Shown one piece after another: positions 42,220 to 51,930 of a stretch of DNA of 64,000 bases. Both the position numbers and the translations under genes were made by a program. Position 1 is the first letter of the stretch; each line of letters begins with the position of its first letter. Origin of the DNA: Channallabes apus (taxonomy: Eukaryota; Chordata; Actinopteri; Siluriformes; Clariidae); the NCBI GenBank assembly GCA_030522415.1, contig CM060105.1, positions 12,735,206 through 12,799,205 on the forward strand. The letters run 5' to 3'. The notes under the pieces were generated by a model that ran no database searches, was not told the DNA's origin, and worked only from the letters and a program-made list of their open reading frames with translations.

Positions 42220-42642
42220 TTAGCAACCTATTTTTACTCGAACCAAGCGACAAGCCCGTATCTTCACGTAGCTCCCAGAAACGGTGCGAATACTGAAGGC
42301 TGGATCAGGCAGTCTGCAAATGCGTTTGCTTTGTCTCAGTAATCCACTACGCAACAGTGAAACTGTACAACCAGTGTCCACGAGCGCCCATAGTAAGACA
42401 TCATCCAGAACACAGTTCACATATATTCCATCGCGATTTCCTAAACGTCCCGACTGGAAGTTGAATACACTAGTTGGGGGAACAAGAATGGTTGTGGGAG
42501 GCAGCTTCCGCTTAGCGCCCCCCGGAGCTAGTTTAATGGCTGCTGGGGTACACTGTCCCTCAGGCCTGAGAACTTTGAAATGGTAGTCCTGAGGTCCCGT
42601 GCCTCTGCGTCGCCGCAAAAAACTTGTTCGTTGTCTAACCAT
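42220..42642 (-). pseudogene. gypsy aspartic protease
   Basis: LLWALVDTGCTVSLLRSGLL contains the active-site DTG triad with the following hydrophobic strand. GNRDGIYVNCVLDDV precedes it, as in retropepsins. The frame is continuous through the domain (140 codons). Confidence 0.85.
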
Positions 42643-43132
42643 GACGAGTAGTCCTGTCCCCGTCTAGATTCACCTGCGGGAGGTTGCTCGGCTCTTTCGC
42701 CGTGATGTTCCACCATTATGGATTCAGCGCGCTCCACCTCACATAGCGCCTCAGAAAGGGAAGCTAGTGCTGCTAACCTGATGTGCTCGCGGAGCCGGTG
42801 CGGTCGGTGTCCTCGGAGAAATGCGCGACGAGACAGCTCTTTCTGCTTATCGGGCTTGAATTCTGGATTCACCGCCAGCTCCTCGCACGCTGCCTCTTTA
42901 AGGTCACCCGCGTCGGAAGTGGAGCGACTCTCGTAGCTTTGACCAGTCCTTCCATCGCGAGATCCAGTGCCGGAATCTTCATTTCGCCGCTCCGCTTCGG
43001 CCGCCCTGGTTTGCTCGCACTAGCCCCGTCAGGAAGATGCTCTTTCTCCTTCCTTAGTTGCTCTGCTATTCGACGGCCTACTTGGATCTTTCGTAGGTCC
43101 TCGATAGTGATCTCAAACTCGTTATTCTCCAT
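42528..43132 (-). pseudogene. gypsy gag-like region, frameshifted
   Basis: Starts MENNEFEITIEDLRKIQV at 43132, close to the U5-like sequence. A second frame (42872-42528) continues with EFKPDKQKELSRRAFLRGHR and ends with a possible zinc-knuckle remnant (VFCGDAEARDL). Short for a gag, so part is lost. Confidence 0.7.
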
Positions 43133-43321
43133 CCCACTTGTTACACTAATGTATCGTTTTTACCACTACAGTAGAAGGATCTTGGAGAATGAGTTGGCTT
43201 TATTGCTGCCCAATGCAATGGATGAGAGAACTTTATTTCATCACGCAGTCATTAATACAGCATGGGAAACACATTCTCTCAAGAACCACACCATTCAGCC
43301 TTAAGCATGACTAGAGCACGC

Positions 43322-43440
43322 TTTCCTGGGAAGGTCTTCATAGAGCCAGTTTCATCATGGTGCTTGATGGGTTTTGAAAATGCACTTGATTATACTCTTC
43401 TTGCAAGAACTGTTCCAGAACAGCTGACCTTCATGTCTTA
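43322..43440 (-). mobile_element. Tc1 fragment (second subfamily)
   Basis: CTTTCCTGGGAAGGTCTTC and CATGGTGCTTGATGGGTTTT match the transposase N-terminal coding region seen at 38218-38290. Truncated on both sides; directly abuts gypsy element 2. Confidence 0.7.
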
Positions 43441-43894
43441 AAATAACTGACTGTTATTGTTGTTGTTGTTGTTACATACATGTTACCTAATTCCATATGT
43501 GTATGTACACATATTATACACTCTCAGAAAAAAAAGGTGGTACACAGTGGTACAAATAATGTTCCTTGAAGAACAGTTTTGTATCTTTTCGATAAATGTA
43601 CCCTTAACAGTATGGAAAAGACTTTTGATTATACATTTTTTTTATCTTTTAAGGTACAACTGGATTGAAATGTACAGTAATTGTTCTAACATATAGGGTA
43701 CAGAATGTTCTCAACAGTGGGAGAAGTTTAGCTTTTCCTCAGAACAACAGAGACTCCAGCAAGCTGTCGCCATGGATGAGTTATTAAGTCTCATATAATC
43801 CTTATTCTAATACTATAAAACTGATATAAATGTATTTTTCCTCATTTTGTCTAGCTTTGGTCAGTTTATATAAAACAATGTCTTTCAGTGTCAC
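43441..43894. other. Intergenic, possible unclassified short repeat
   Basis: A (TTG)n run at 43456-43474, then 43520-43700 with several GGTAC/GTACC half-sites around ACACTCTCAGAAAAAAAAGG. It looks like a short non-coding repeat but I cannot define both ends. No gene. Confidence 0.35.
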
Positions 43895-43897
43895 TTA

Positions 43898-44764
43898 GGG
43901 TGCTTTCACACCTATAGTTTGATTGCTTTAGTCCACACCAGTCAGAAAAATGTTACAGTGTAGTAAACAGACGTGGGTACGGTTTGCTTTCACATATGCA
44001 GAGTTCTAAATGAACCAAAATAGACCGCGAAACCCATCAGCACCGGAAACAGACTATTTTCAGAAAATCGCGCCACTTTCAATAATAATGGAGGAACAGC
44101 TTTTCTTTGCGCTCATGGCGCTGATCCTCGCGCACTACTTTGTACATGCAAATCATTATTTTCAGATAATTAATTTCGAACACGATTCGCGGCTGCGACT
44201 CCAAACCAGTTTCCTGATTTATTCATCTCGCTGATGGCGCATCGCGCACCACTTCAGGGAGAAGAGACGTGCCCTCCTCCTGAATGATCACTTTGTTATT
44301 AGCCAGCAATCTTCCTGCTGATCCATCAGGTAATCCGTTGGCCAATCAAAACAGCCCACCCACACATTTTTCATCTTTAATGTGAATACAGAGATGCACT
44401 TAATTTCTTCGGCACTCCACGTTTCTCCGCGGTTTGATTTCATCGCGAGTCTATTGCTTGAAAAATTTAATAGAGTCAACCGGAAGTGAAAAGAATTTTA
44501 CTCATAACCCCTTATCTCTTATACGCAAAGTGCGTTAAACTATACCATTTAGTCAGATTTGGTTTGGTTGCTTTCACACCAGACGAACTGCACCAAAGTA
44601 GATCGGATAAAGCGGTCCGAGACCATCCCTTAAGACAGGTCTCGGATCGATTGATTTGGTGCAAACCAAAGTACCGAGATTGCATTCACATAAACGCAAA
44701 CAAACCGAACCAAGCAACCAAACACGTTTGGTGCGCACAAAATGCTGTAGGTGTGAAAGCACCC
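43898..44764. mobile_element. PIF/Harbinger-type element with TTA target duplication
   Basis: Inverted ends GGGTGCTTTCACACCTATAG and CTGTAGGTGTGAAAGCACCC, flanked by TTA on both sides (43895-43897, 44765-44767), the classic Harbinger 3-bp target. 867 bp. A plus-strand frame near 44090-44234 (MEEQLFFALMALILAHYF) may be a transposase N-terminal relic. Non-autonomous. Confidence 0.78.
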
Positions 44765-45182
44765 TTACATAGTTTAGGGTAACATGTAGATAACACTGTT
44801 GAACATGCTAACATATTGTCTTATGAAGTTTAGCACAAACATGTTAGCTCACAGTGACTAAAATAATGTCTGATGTAGCTTACAGATGTTCATGAATATC
44901 ATCTGTGGTGTAAATGTTCTAATGTATTTCACCCCATTTTGGATAGCTTTAGCTTACGGTAGCTATTAGGTTTAGTTTTTGGTTAGCTTATGACACTGCT
45001 ATCTATAATGTTATTTAGCACAAACACTAAAATATGGCTAAAATACTGGGTTATGTAGCCTACAGATTTTCAGCCTTTAAGATAAAAAAAGAATCAGTTG
45101 TATGACATTACAAAAGCTGGTTTTGTCTTCGTGCATGGTCATTAGTAATTGATGATGATATTACACGTTTTTTATTTTATTG

Positions 45183-45362
45183 TGTTATTTACATATTTGG
45201 CAGACGCTCTTATCCAGAGCGACTTACATTCTTATCTCATTACACATCTGAGCAATTGAGGGTTAAGGGCCTTGCTCAAGGGCCCAACAGTGGTTGTGGG
45301 ATTTGAACCTGGGATCTTCTGAACCGTAGTCCAATGCCTTAACCACTGAGCTACCCCTGGCT
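45183..45362 (-). repeat. tRNA-headed SINE
   Basis: On the minus strand the head TAGCTCAGTGGTTAAGG (A box) and GGTTCAAATCCC (B box) are followed by CAAGGCCCTTAACCCTCAAT and the common fish SINE tail AAGTCGCTCTGGATAAGAGC. It is not a tRNA gene. Confidence 0.88.
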
Positions 45363-45407
45363 GGTGTTATCATGCTCATGTTGTTGTTTTTTGTTTTCTA
45401 AACAGTT

Positions 45408-45722
45408 ATGACTGTCAAAATGATCACCCACCTGTTTGATAGAAAGCAAATGCAAACAAGCAGGCAACAGATAGTCATCACTGTCATGGAAAACCCCAAT
45501 TTTTGGGGTTTGTGGGTAGATAAAAAAGAAACAAACAGGAAGTTACAAGTGGTGTATGAAGGCAAGAGCTCAGTGCTACAAAAGTGTTGGTCGTTTATTT
45601 ACACACGTCTACATGATGTCAGAAGTCCTTGTACTGATGGCACAAGGACTTCGCAAGATTCACCTCCTCATTTTTAACGAGAATATCGCGGACAACCGGT
45701 TGAAGTTTAAGCGTGAATGGCG
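45408..45722 (+). other. Unrecognised open frames
   Basis: Two overlapping frames, MENPNFWGLWVDKKETNRK (45408-45677) and LIFNENIADNRLKFKREWRI (from 45556), have coding-like composition. A frame change at about 45600 would join them. I do not recognise the product; a decayed element is more likely than a gene. The stretch ends where a Tc1 terminus begins (45723). Confidence 0.3.
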
Positions 45723-46210
45723 CATATACAGGTCCTTCTCAAAAAATTTGCATATTGTGATAAAGTTCATTATTTTCTGTAATGTACTGATAAACGTTAG
45801 ACTTTCACATATTTTAGGTTCATTACACACAACTGAAGTAGTTCAAGCCTTTTATTGTTTTAATATTGATGATTGTGGCAGACAGCTCATGAAAACCCAA
45901 AATCCCTATCTCAAAAAATTAGCATATTTCATCCGACCAATTAAAGAAAAGTGTTTTTAATACAAAAAAAAGTCAACCTTCAAATAATTATGTTCAGTTA
46001 TGCACTCAATACTTTTGCAGATTCTTGTGTCTTGTGTCTCTCAACTTTCTCTTCACAATATCCCACAGATTCTCTATGGGGGGAGGTATCTCCTACAGGT
46101 CAGGAGAATTGGCAGGCCAATTGAGCACAGTAATACCATGGTCAGTAAACCATTTACCAGTGGTTTTGGCACTGTGAGCAGGTGCCAGGTCGTGGCACCA
46201 GAGTTTTTCA
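45723..46210 (-). mobile_element. Tc1 fragment (third subfamily)
   Basis: Terminal repeat CTCAAAAAATTTGCATATTG (45738) and its internal repeat (45913), then minus-strand transposase end: [27 protein letters not shown], and RKLRDTRHKN-like sequence. The left end is present; the right is lost in a GT microsatellite. Confidence 0.8.
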
Positions 46211-46217
46211 CATAATC

Positions 46218-46345
46218 CGTGTGTGTGTGTCTGTGTAAGGCAGAGAGTGTGTGTGTGTGTGTGTGTGTTTGTTTGGGAACCTGATAGGAGGGTGGCTGTA
46301 AAGGCGAGTGTGTGTGTGGGTGTGTGTGTGTGTGTGTGTGCGCTC
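46218..46345. repeat. (GT)n microsatellite, interrupted
   Basis: Two GT runs separated by about 40 bp. Confidence 0.92.
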
Positions 46346-47159
46346 ATTCACTTACACCAACAAACACACACACTCTCTCTCTCGGCTTCAAACACAAACA
46401 CACAGAAACTCTTCTCTGTCAAGACTGTTTTCAAAGGTGAGGAGCTGATTAATTTGTTTTTTGTTGTTGTTGTTACTGTTTTACTTTACAGCAGTGATTT
46501 CGTTAGTATGCGCTCACGCGAGTGTGACTAGAAATGTTCCTTGGTAATTTACATAATATACATCCTTCAGTACTTCGATGTGCATCAGCCAGTGTGTAAG
46601 AGCCATATCGTATTTGTTATGAATTTGTTGTTGTGTTTATTTGTTTATTTTATTTTATTCTATTTTACTCTATTCATTAGTTAAGCATTAAGTTCATTAC
46701 ATAAGCCATAAACTTTGAACTTGTTAGTTAAGCATCCATTTTGACAATCGTAAGTTGGTCTGAGATGTCATTCCACTATTACATGCATTTGTATGACTAT
46801 CGTATGATAAAAAGTGCAGTTTAGATGCGGAAGTCTACGGGAACACAAGCTTTTGACCGTAAGCCATCTTAAGCTACAGATACAGCAAATAGGTTGTTGA
46901 AAAAGTAAGAAACCGTAAGCTAACCGTAATCAGATAGATATAACAAATGTGTTGTTATAACCGTAAGGTAATCCTGAACCATATTGATACAGTATCTAGT
47001 GTTGTAACTACATTGGGTTTACTCAAGACGACTGTATTAAGTGTTGATTCTTTGATGGTGGAAAATAAAATACGAGAGACAAAGAACTCAATGGACTTTG
47101 TGTCGTAAGTGACGAACCTCAACCAAAAATACGCGTCAAAACTAGTGGAATAATATGTC
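46346..47159. other. Intergenic; possible LTR-like stretch
   Basis: 46600-47130 has an AATAAAATACGAGAGAC signal followed by TTTGTGTCG and directly precedes a gypsy RNase H fragment, so it could be LTR sequence. There is no second copy to prove it. Confidence 0.3.
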
Positions 47160-47265
47160 CGCATCTACACAGTGGTTTTATCTGCAGATGCATCGCAGAA
47201 CGGCCTGGATCCCATCTCCCTCCAGAGCAATAAACCAGTGGCGTTTGCCACAAAAAAAACTAATT
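47160..47265 (+). pseudogene. gypsy RNase H fragment
   Basis: VLSADASQNGLDPISLQSNK and PVAFATKK match the first strand of gypsy RNase H (SxDASQxGLGAVLxQ, PVAYAS). About 30 codons only. Confidence 0.65.
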
Positions 47266-47577
47266 CCTTGTATGTGCAAGTGTACACTGTAAATTCCAAT
47301 AGCTTTGCTGACTCGCATATAAATAGTAAACTTTACTCAAAAAATTCAAACTATACTTCTTATAAGGTTTTGTTGAGTAACACTTAATTGCAGGGTGAGT
47401 AAAACAATTTACTTAATTAACTTAGTTTTAGTGATGCTTACTTGCAACACATAAGTAGCAACAAATAAAGCAATGACATTATTGTACCAGTGAGAGGCAG
47501 CAGCGCGCCCAAGAATAATGAAGAAGTAAATAAAAGGGGGGAAGAAGAAACAAGAAGCAAGAGAGCATGCGTAGTAG

Positions 47578-48293
47578 AATTTGTGCGTGCTCAGCTCATG
47601 AACGGGTGCCAATTTTCTGATGTTGAAAGAAGCAGCAGGAAGTTTTAAGATCTGAAGCTTTATTACGGATTTAAGTTACATGTTAGGTTAAAATGTGTAA
47701 GAATAGTGATGATTTGGGTCAGATTTCAATTGTTCCTGACAATGGATATATATTCTCAGTGTTTTATACTGTAGCGTGGGCGGGGCGGCGGCTGACGACT
47801 GATATGCTTTGCGGGGTTTTTGCTGTCCATTCACCCTTTTCGGGACAGTTGTTTGGGTTAGTGGCTTCGGCCAAGTTGGGTATTTTAAGATATGTGTGTG
47901 TGTTTTAAGTTATGCCAACTAAACATTAATACTCTACTTTACTTGGAAATTTTAAGGCAATCGGAATTTGTGCGTGCTCAGCTCATGAACGGGTGCCAAT
48001 TTTCTGATGTTGAAAGAAGCAGCAGGAAGTTTTAAGATCTGAAGCTTTATTACGGATTTAAGTTACATGTTAGGTTAAAATGTGTAAGAATAGTGATGAT
48101 TTGGGTCAGATTTCAATTGTTCCTGACAATGGATATATATTCTCAGTGTTTTATACTGTAGCGTGGGCGGGGCGGCGGCTGACGACTGATATGCTTTGCG
48201 GGGTTTTTGCTGTCCATTCACCCTTTTCGGGACAGTTGTTTGGGTTAGTGGCTTCGGCCAAGTTGGGTATTTTAAGATATGTGTGTGTGTGAC
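47578..48293. repeat. Direct duplication, 2 x ~326 bp
   Basis: 47578-47903 and 47968-48293 appear identical by eye, starting AATTTGTGCGTGCTCAGCTC and ending in a short GT run. They are separated by a 64-bp spacer (TTTAAGTTATGCCAACTAAA to GGCAATCGG) whose sequence recurs at 48858-48917. Each copy includes LTR U3 sequence. The twin 70-residue frames are not genes. Confidence 0.93.
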
Positions 48294-48436
48294 CCGCTGT
48301 ATGTGCCCCGGTTCATGCTAAGGCTGAATTGGATGTGGTTCTGATGCTATACAGTGACTTTGGTGAATAAACTTCTCCCAGCCATTGCATTGGGCAGCAA
48401 TTAACTTACTAGCTTATTTAGTCTCTCCAAGTTCCG
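48140..48436 (+). mobile_element. gypsy LTR, plus orientation
   Basis: U3-R-U5 sequence related to element 2: GGGCGGCGGCTGACG, TTAGTGGCTTCGGCCAAG, then TTCATGCTAAGGCTGAATTG, poly(A) signal GAATAAACTTC and CCATTGCATTGGGCAGCAA. The internal region is absent. Confidence 0.7.
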
Positions 48437-48665
48437 TTTTCACTGCTAGAAGGGATCTTGGAGATGAGTGAGCTTGGTTGCTGCCCAATGCAATGGTTGG
48501 GAGTATTTTATTAGGTCTCAGCATTGTATGGCATGAGCAGCACCTTCACTGAGATAGCACACACAAACACGACTGAAGCCATTAACCCAAACACCTTTCT
48601 CCAACAGGGTGGACACATACAGAACCCCCGCAGGGCATGATGGTCATCAGCCACTGCCCTGCCCA
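48437..48665 (-). mobile_element. gypsy LTR, minus orientation
   Basis: Same LTR family in opposite orientation: TTGCTGCCCAATGCAATGG, a complementary poly(A) signal TTTTATT, and GGCATGATGGTCATCAGCC. It joins the plus LTR through about 20 bp, forming a large hairpin at 48375-48508. Confidence 0.7.
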
Positions 48666-49044
48666 TGCCACAATGTAATAAACAATTGATGCACTTAAGT
48701 TATTGGAGTAATGCTTACTTGTTTTTTTTTAAGGCAATCGGTTTCCTAATATTTTCCTAGTAATGTGAACACTAATAGAAAGTTAACTCAAATAATGATT
48801 TTAAGTCAACAGTACTTAAGTATACTTGATTAACAAGTTGTCCCTACAAATTGTTGTTAAGTTATGCCAACTAAACATTAATACTCTACTTTACTTGGAA
48901 ATTTTAAGGCAATCGGTTTCCTCACTTTTTCTAAGTAAAGTCAACTTATTACATTTTACAGTGTACTTGGCAATAAAATTCTTTCTGGTTCTGATTCTGA
49001 AGAGCATGTTACGCTCAGATAGAGAATGAGCTGCTGGCTTCAAT

Positions 49045-49115
49045 AGTTGAGGTATACCTATGATAATAATTACAGGCCTCTCTCATCTTTTTAAGTGGGA
49101 GAACTTATTGATCTC
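49045..49115. mobile_element. Tc1 terminal fragment (fourth subfamily)
   Basis: TTGAGGTATACCTATGATAA and CAGGCCTCTCTCATCTTTTT are the subterminal sequence of a common fish Tc1 family. No transposase is attached. Confidence 0.65.
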
Positions 49116-49504
49116 CATTGTTGTAAGCTTTTTTGCAGTGATGCCCCAGTGCATGAAACCGAAAAGAACACACAAGTTGATAAAAGAATAGGTTTGTACA
49201 CTTGTTTGTTTTGTAGAAACTGCAGTGACAGCAAAATTTACAACTTGCTTTTCCTGATATTTAAACGACAAACCATGTTTAATTTCATCGATTAAGTATA
49301 CTAAAACGCAGGAAATATTGCTTAATTATATTATTTAAATCTCCTAGAAGTAGATAATGTAACAAACCTAAAATTTCTGAATATCTTCCAGTCCTGATTA
49401 TTTCATTATAACCTCTTATATTTTATCAGCTGTTTATCAAATGTATGCCTTCTTACAGGGTCTATCAAGTTAAAGATATGATTAAATACAACACCGGTTC
49501 TAGT

Positions 49505-49507
<3 letters not shown>
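49116..49507. other. Intergenic, no feature recognised
   Basis: Contains a short frame (49095-49295) without recognisable motifs. No supported exon. Confidence 0.4.

Positions 49508-49563
<56 letters not shown>
49508..49563. repeat. (GT)n microsatellite
   Basis: GT run, no coding meaning. Confidence 0.97.
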
Positions 49564-49566
<3 letters not shown>

Positions 49567-49824
49567 AGCTACCTCGCCCAAGTCTGAATAATATTTCAGT
49601 AACAGTGTTAAATTAGATTTGTTTATGCTAAATGGAAAAGTGCCACTTCTATCAGGGTCATTTGGCATGCTTAATTAAAAATTGATAAAATAAAGATAAA
49701 GAAAATGTCAGACATTTTTCCACTTAGTACTATATTTTCATTTCCCTGCAGAGCTTTTCAAGATAGCAAGCAAGTTCTTTCTTGATAGTTAGATACTTAC
49801 AGTCAGTGGATGTGACTAGATGAG

Positions 49825-50076
49825 TTGCTGATCGCTGATAAAATATCCCGAAATATGAATATCACAGATGGAGGTTGGTTGTTAGAAAGATTTCTCAGAG
49901 CAGATATGAGCTCTTCTCATAGCAGTTCCCAAGAAATGAAACTGAAGGAGGCTCCACCTCTCTTTACAACAGATCTGTTTAATTTGAATACTGGGCGTTT
50001 CCCAGAGACAGAAAAAAACATCCAGAGTACAATAGAAGAAATGAGGAAATGGAGGAAAAAAATACATACTGCGTAG
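49825..50076 (+). other. Unrecognised 83-codon open frame
   Basis: Reads GGWLLERFLRADMSSSHSSS, QEMKLKEAPPLFTTDLFNLN, TGRFPETEKNIQSTIEEMR, KWRKKIHTA. Composition is protein-like and not low-complexity, with an amphipathic Glu/Lys-rich end. There is no matching neighbour exon or known motif. It could be a terminal exon or a fragment of an old element. Confidence 0.25.
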
Positions 50077-50252
50077 GGAGCCTACAGAGTAAGCGAGGAG
50101 CAATAACAGATTTAGGTGCATGCTGTGATACCACACAGAACCCTGAAACTGGACTCGGAGCTAGGGCACTTTAACTCATCCAGGATAACAGCGGATTGCC
50201 AGTTGCTATGTTACCCAGCATCTGTGGTCTAAACTGACCTATCCAATCTTAC

Positions 50253-50682
50253 AAATTCAAATTTTTATTTGTCACATACACAGTCATACACAGTATAATA
50301 TGCAGTGAAATGCTTACACGACCGCCATTGACCTTAAAAAGAAAATAAAAGCTTATATGTAAAATAAATAATCAATAAAAAGGAAATACTAAAGAAATAA
50401 ATTTAACTAGTAAAATTAACTGTACAATAAGGGCATAATAAAATATTGCAAAATATAGAAATATAGAAATTTAGGGGGGGGTTGTATATATAGGATTTAA
50501 AGTGTCAGTGGTTGTGCAAATATGCATGAAAGGTGACTAATGAAAGTGACATGTGCAATTGTCCAGATGTATAAATATTTAGTGCAAGTGTGTATGAATG
50601 TGTCCATGATTGTCCAGTCAGTGTTGTGAGCTTAAAAAGATGTTATTAGTCCTGTGTGGAGGTGTGATTGTGATTGAGATTG
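50253..50682 (-). mobile_element. Rex1/Babar-like LINE 3' UTR fragment
   Basis: Third copy of the 3' end of the LINE at 15428-18866 (GTCACATACACAGTCATACA, TAATATGCAGTGAAATGCTT), truncated before the ORF end. Short CTTACA/CTTTACA flanks may be imperfect target duplications. Confidence 0.88.
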
Positions 50683-51078
50683 ACTTTACAATATTTATAC
50701 AGTATTAATTTAATTTTTTTATATTCTTTTTACTCTGTTCGCACATTTGCACTTTGTTGTATGTTGTCTATTGTTGTCTCTTTTTGTATAGAAATAGTTT
50801 TAGGTTAACTTAAAAAAAATTAAATATATATCTGAGCTAGTCAGTTAATTAGATGTGGTGGAAATTCTGAAAACATTATAAAGACAAGTAATACATACAC
50901 TGGGTAAGAGCAAAATAACAAAGGTTTCTCTTTCTCTCTGCTGTCCCATTTTATACACAGTAGTAAACATCTCAGTTAACATAATCAACGCCCTGCACAT
51001 GAAGTTCCTACATTCACACTCATTACTCTTGATCTGACCCAGGCCAGATGTCCATTCTTTATCATTTATTCAGGGGCA
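50683..51078. other. Intergenic, no feature recognised
   Basis: AT-rich, no exon or repeat that I can name. Confidence 0.4.
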
Positions 51079-51600
51079 ACTACAATCATTTACATTTACA
51101 TTTAGGCATTTGACAGATGCTCTTATCCAGAGAGACTTACAAAAAGTGCTTTAAAGTTAGTTTACATCACTGGATACATACTTACACTGGGTTAACTAGG
51201 TTAATAACTAAGTGCCATTTGTCCAACACAACTGGGAAGAGTTTTTTAGTGTTAGTCCAAGTACTGGAGAAACAGATGCGTCTTGAGTCGTTGTTTAAAG
51301 ATAGTCAAAGTCTCTGCTGTACAGACATCTAGAGGAAGTTCATTCCACCACCCAGGTGCCAGAACAGAAAAAAGCCTGGATGAATGCCGACCTCGATCCC
51401 TGAGAGATTTTTGGATGAGGCGGCCATTGCTGGAGGATCAGAAGGAACATGGTGCAGTGCATGGTGTGATTAGAGCAGAGAGGTAAGTGGGTGCTGGGGC
51501 ATTTTTAGCTTTGTAGGCAAGCATCAGTGTTTTGACTTTGATGCGGGCAGCTACAGGAAGCCAGTGCAGTGAGCAGAGGAGTGGGGTGGTTGTTTCTGTT
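51079..51600 (-). mobile_element. L2-like LINE 3' fragment
   Basis: On the minus strand it encodes the L2 C-terminal segment: ASLHWLPVAARIKVKTLML, YKAKNAPAPTYLS-like sequence, RSSRLFSVLAPGWWNELP, LDVCTAETLTIFKQRLKTHL. The 3' end AGTCTCTCTGGATAAGAGCA is shared with the fish SINE tail at 45183-45362. Frames are broken. Confidence 0.82.
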
Positions 51601-51930
51601 CTGTTCTCAGCCTTGTCTTTCTAAGTTTCGGCAAATAAGTTTAAAACTTCTATAGTCTACGTGGCACAATCATTAATACATAATTAAAATGTGAGTTTTC
51701 CACTACATTATGTCTCTTAGTTAGCTAGCTGGTTCCAGTAGAGTTGTGTTGTTAATTTATGTTGTTGCATGTACTGTATATAACACCTTGGTCCTGGAGG
51801 AACATTGTTTCATTTCATTGTGTACTGAAATGTATATGGTTGGAATGAGAATAAAAGCCTACTTGACTTATTTTGGGAAAAAATATTTGAATCTTCCTAA
51901 ATTTTTGTTTTGTATATTTGTCACACTTAC

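Larger units (their letters stand above)
39172..43321 (-). mobile_element. Ty3/gypsy retrotransposon (element 2) with split LTR halves
   Basis: gag, protease, RT, RNase H and integrase segments lie in normal gypsy order on the minus strand. Instead of two full LTRs, the 3' side has only a U3-like part (39190-39370) and the 5' side only an R/U5-like part (43160-43320, with AATAAAG poly(A) signal in minus orientation). A 19-bp sequence, TAAGCATGACTAGAGCACG, is repeated at both outer ends (39171-39189, 43303-43321). Full LTRs of a related element at 48140-48665 show these two parts joined. Confidence 0.85.
47285..48963. mobile_element. TA-flanked inverted-repeat element with gypsy LTR insertions
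   Basis: Ends CACTGTAAA and TTTACAGTG with flanking TA, as at 1292-3956. Arms carry AAGTTATGCCAACTAAACAT and TTTTAAGGCAATCGG blocks. The interior holds duplicated sequence and two gypsy LTRs in opposite orientation. Confidence 0.6.

Noticed and set aside
47693..48292. Twin 70-residue ORFs as a duplicated small gene
   Set aside because: Both lie in a duplicated block that contains gypsy LTR U3 sequence; the identity reflects DNA duplication, not selection.
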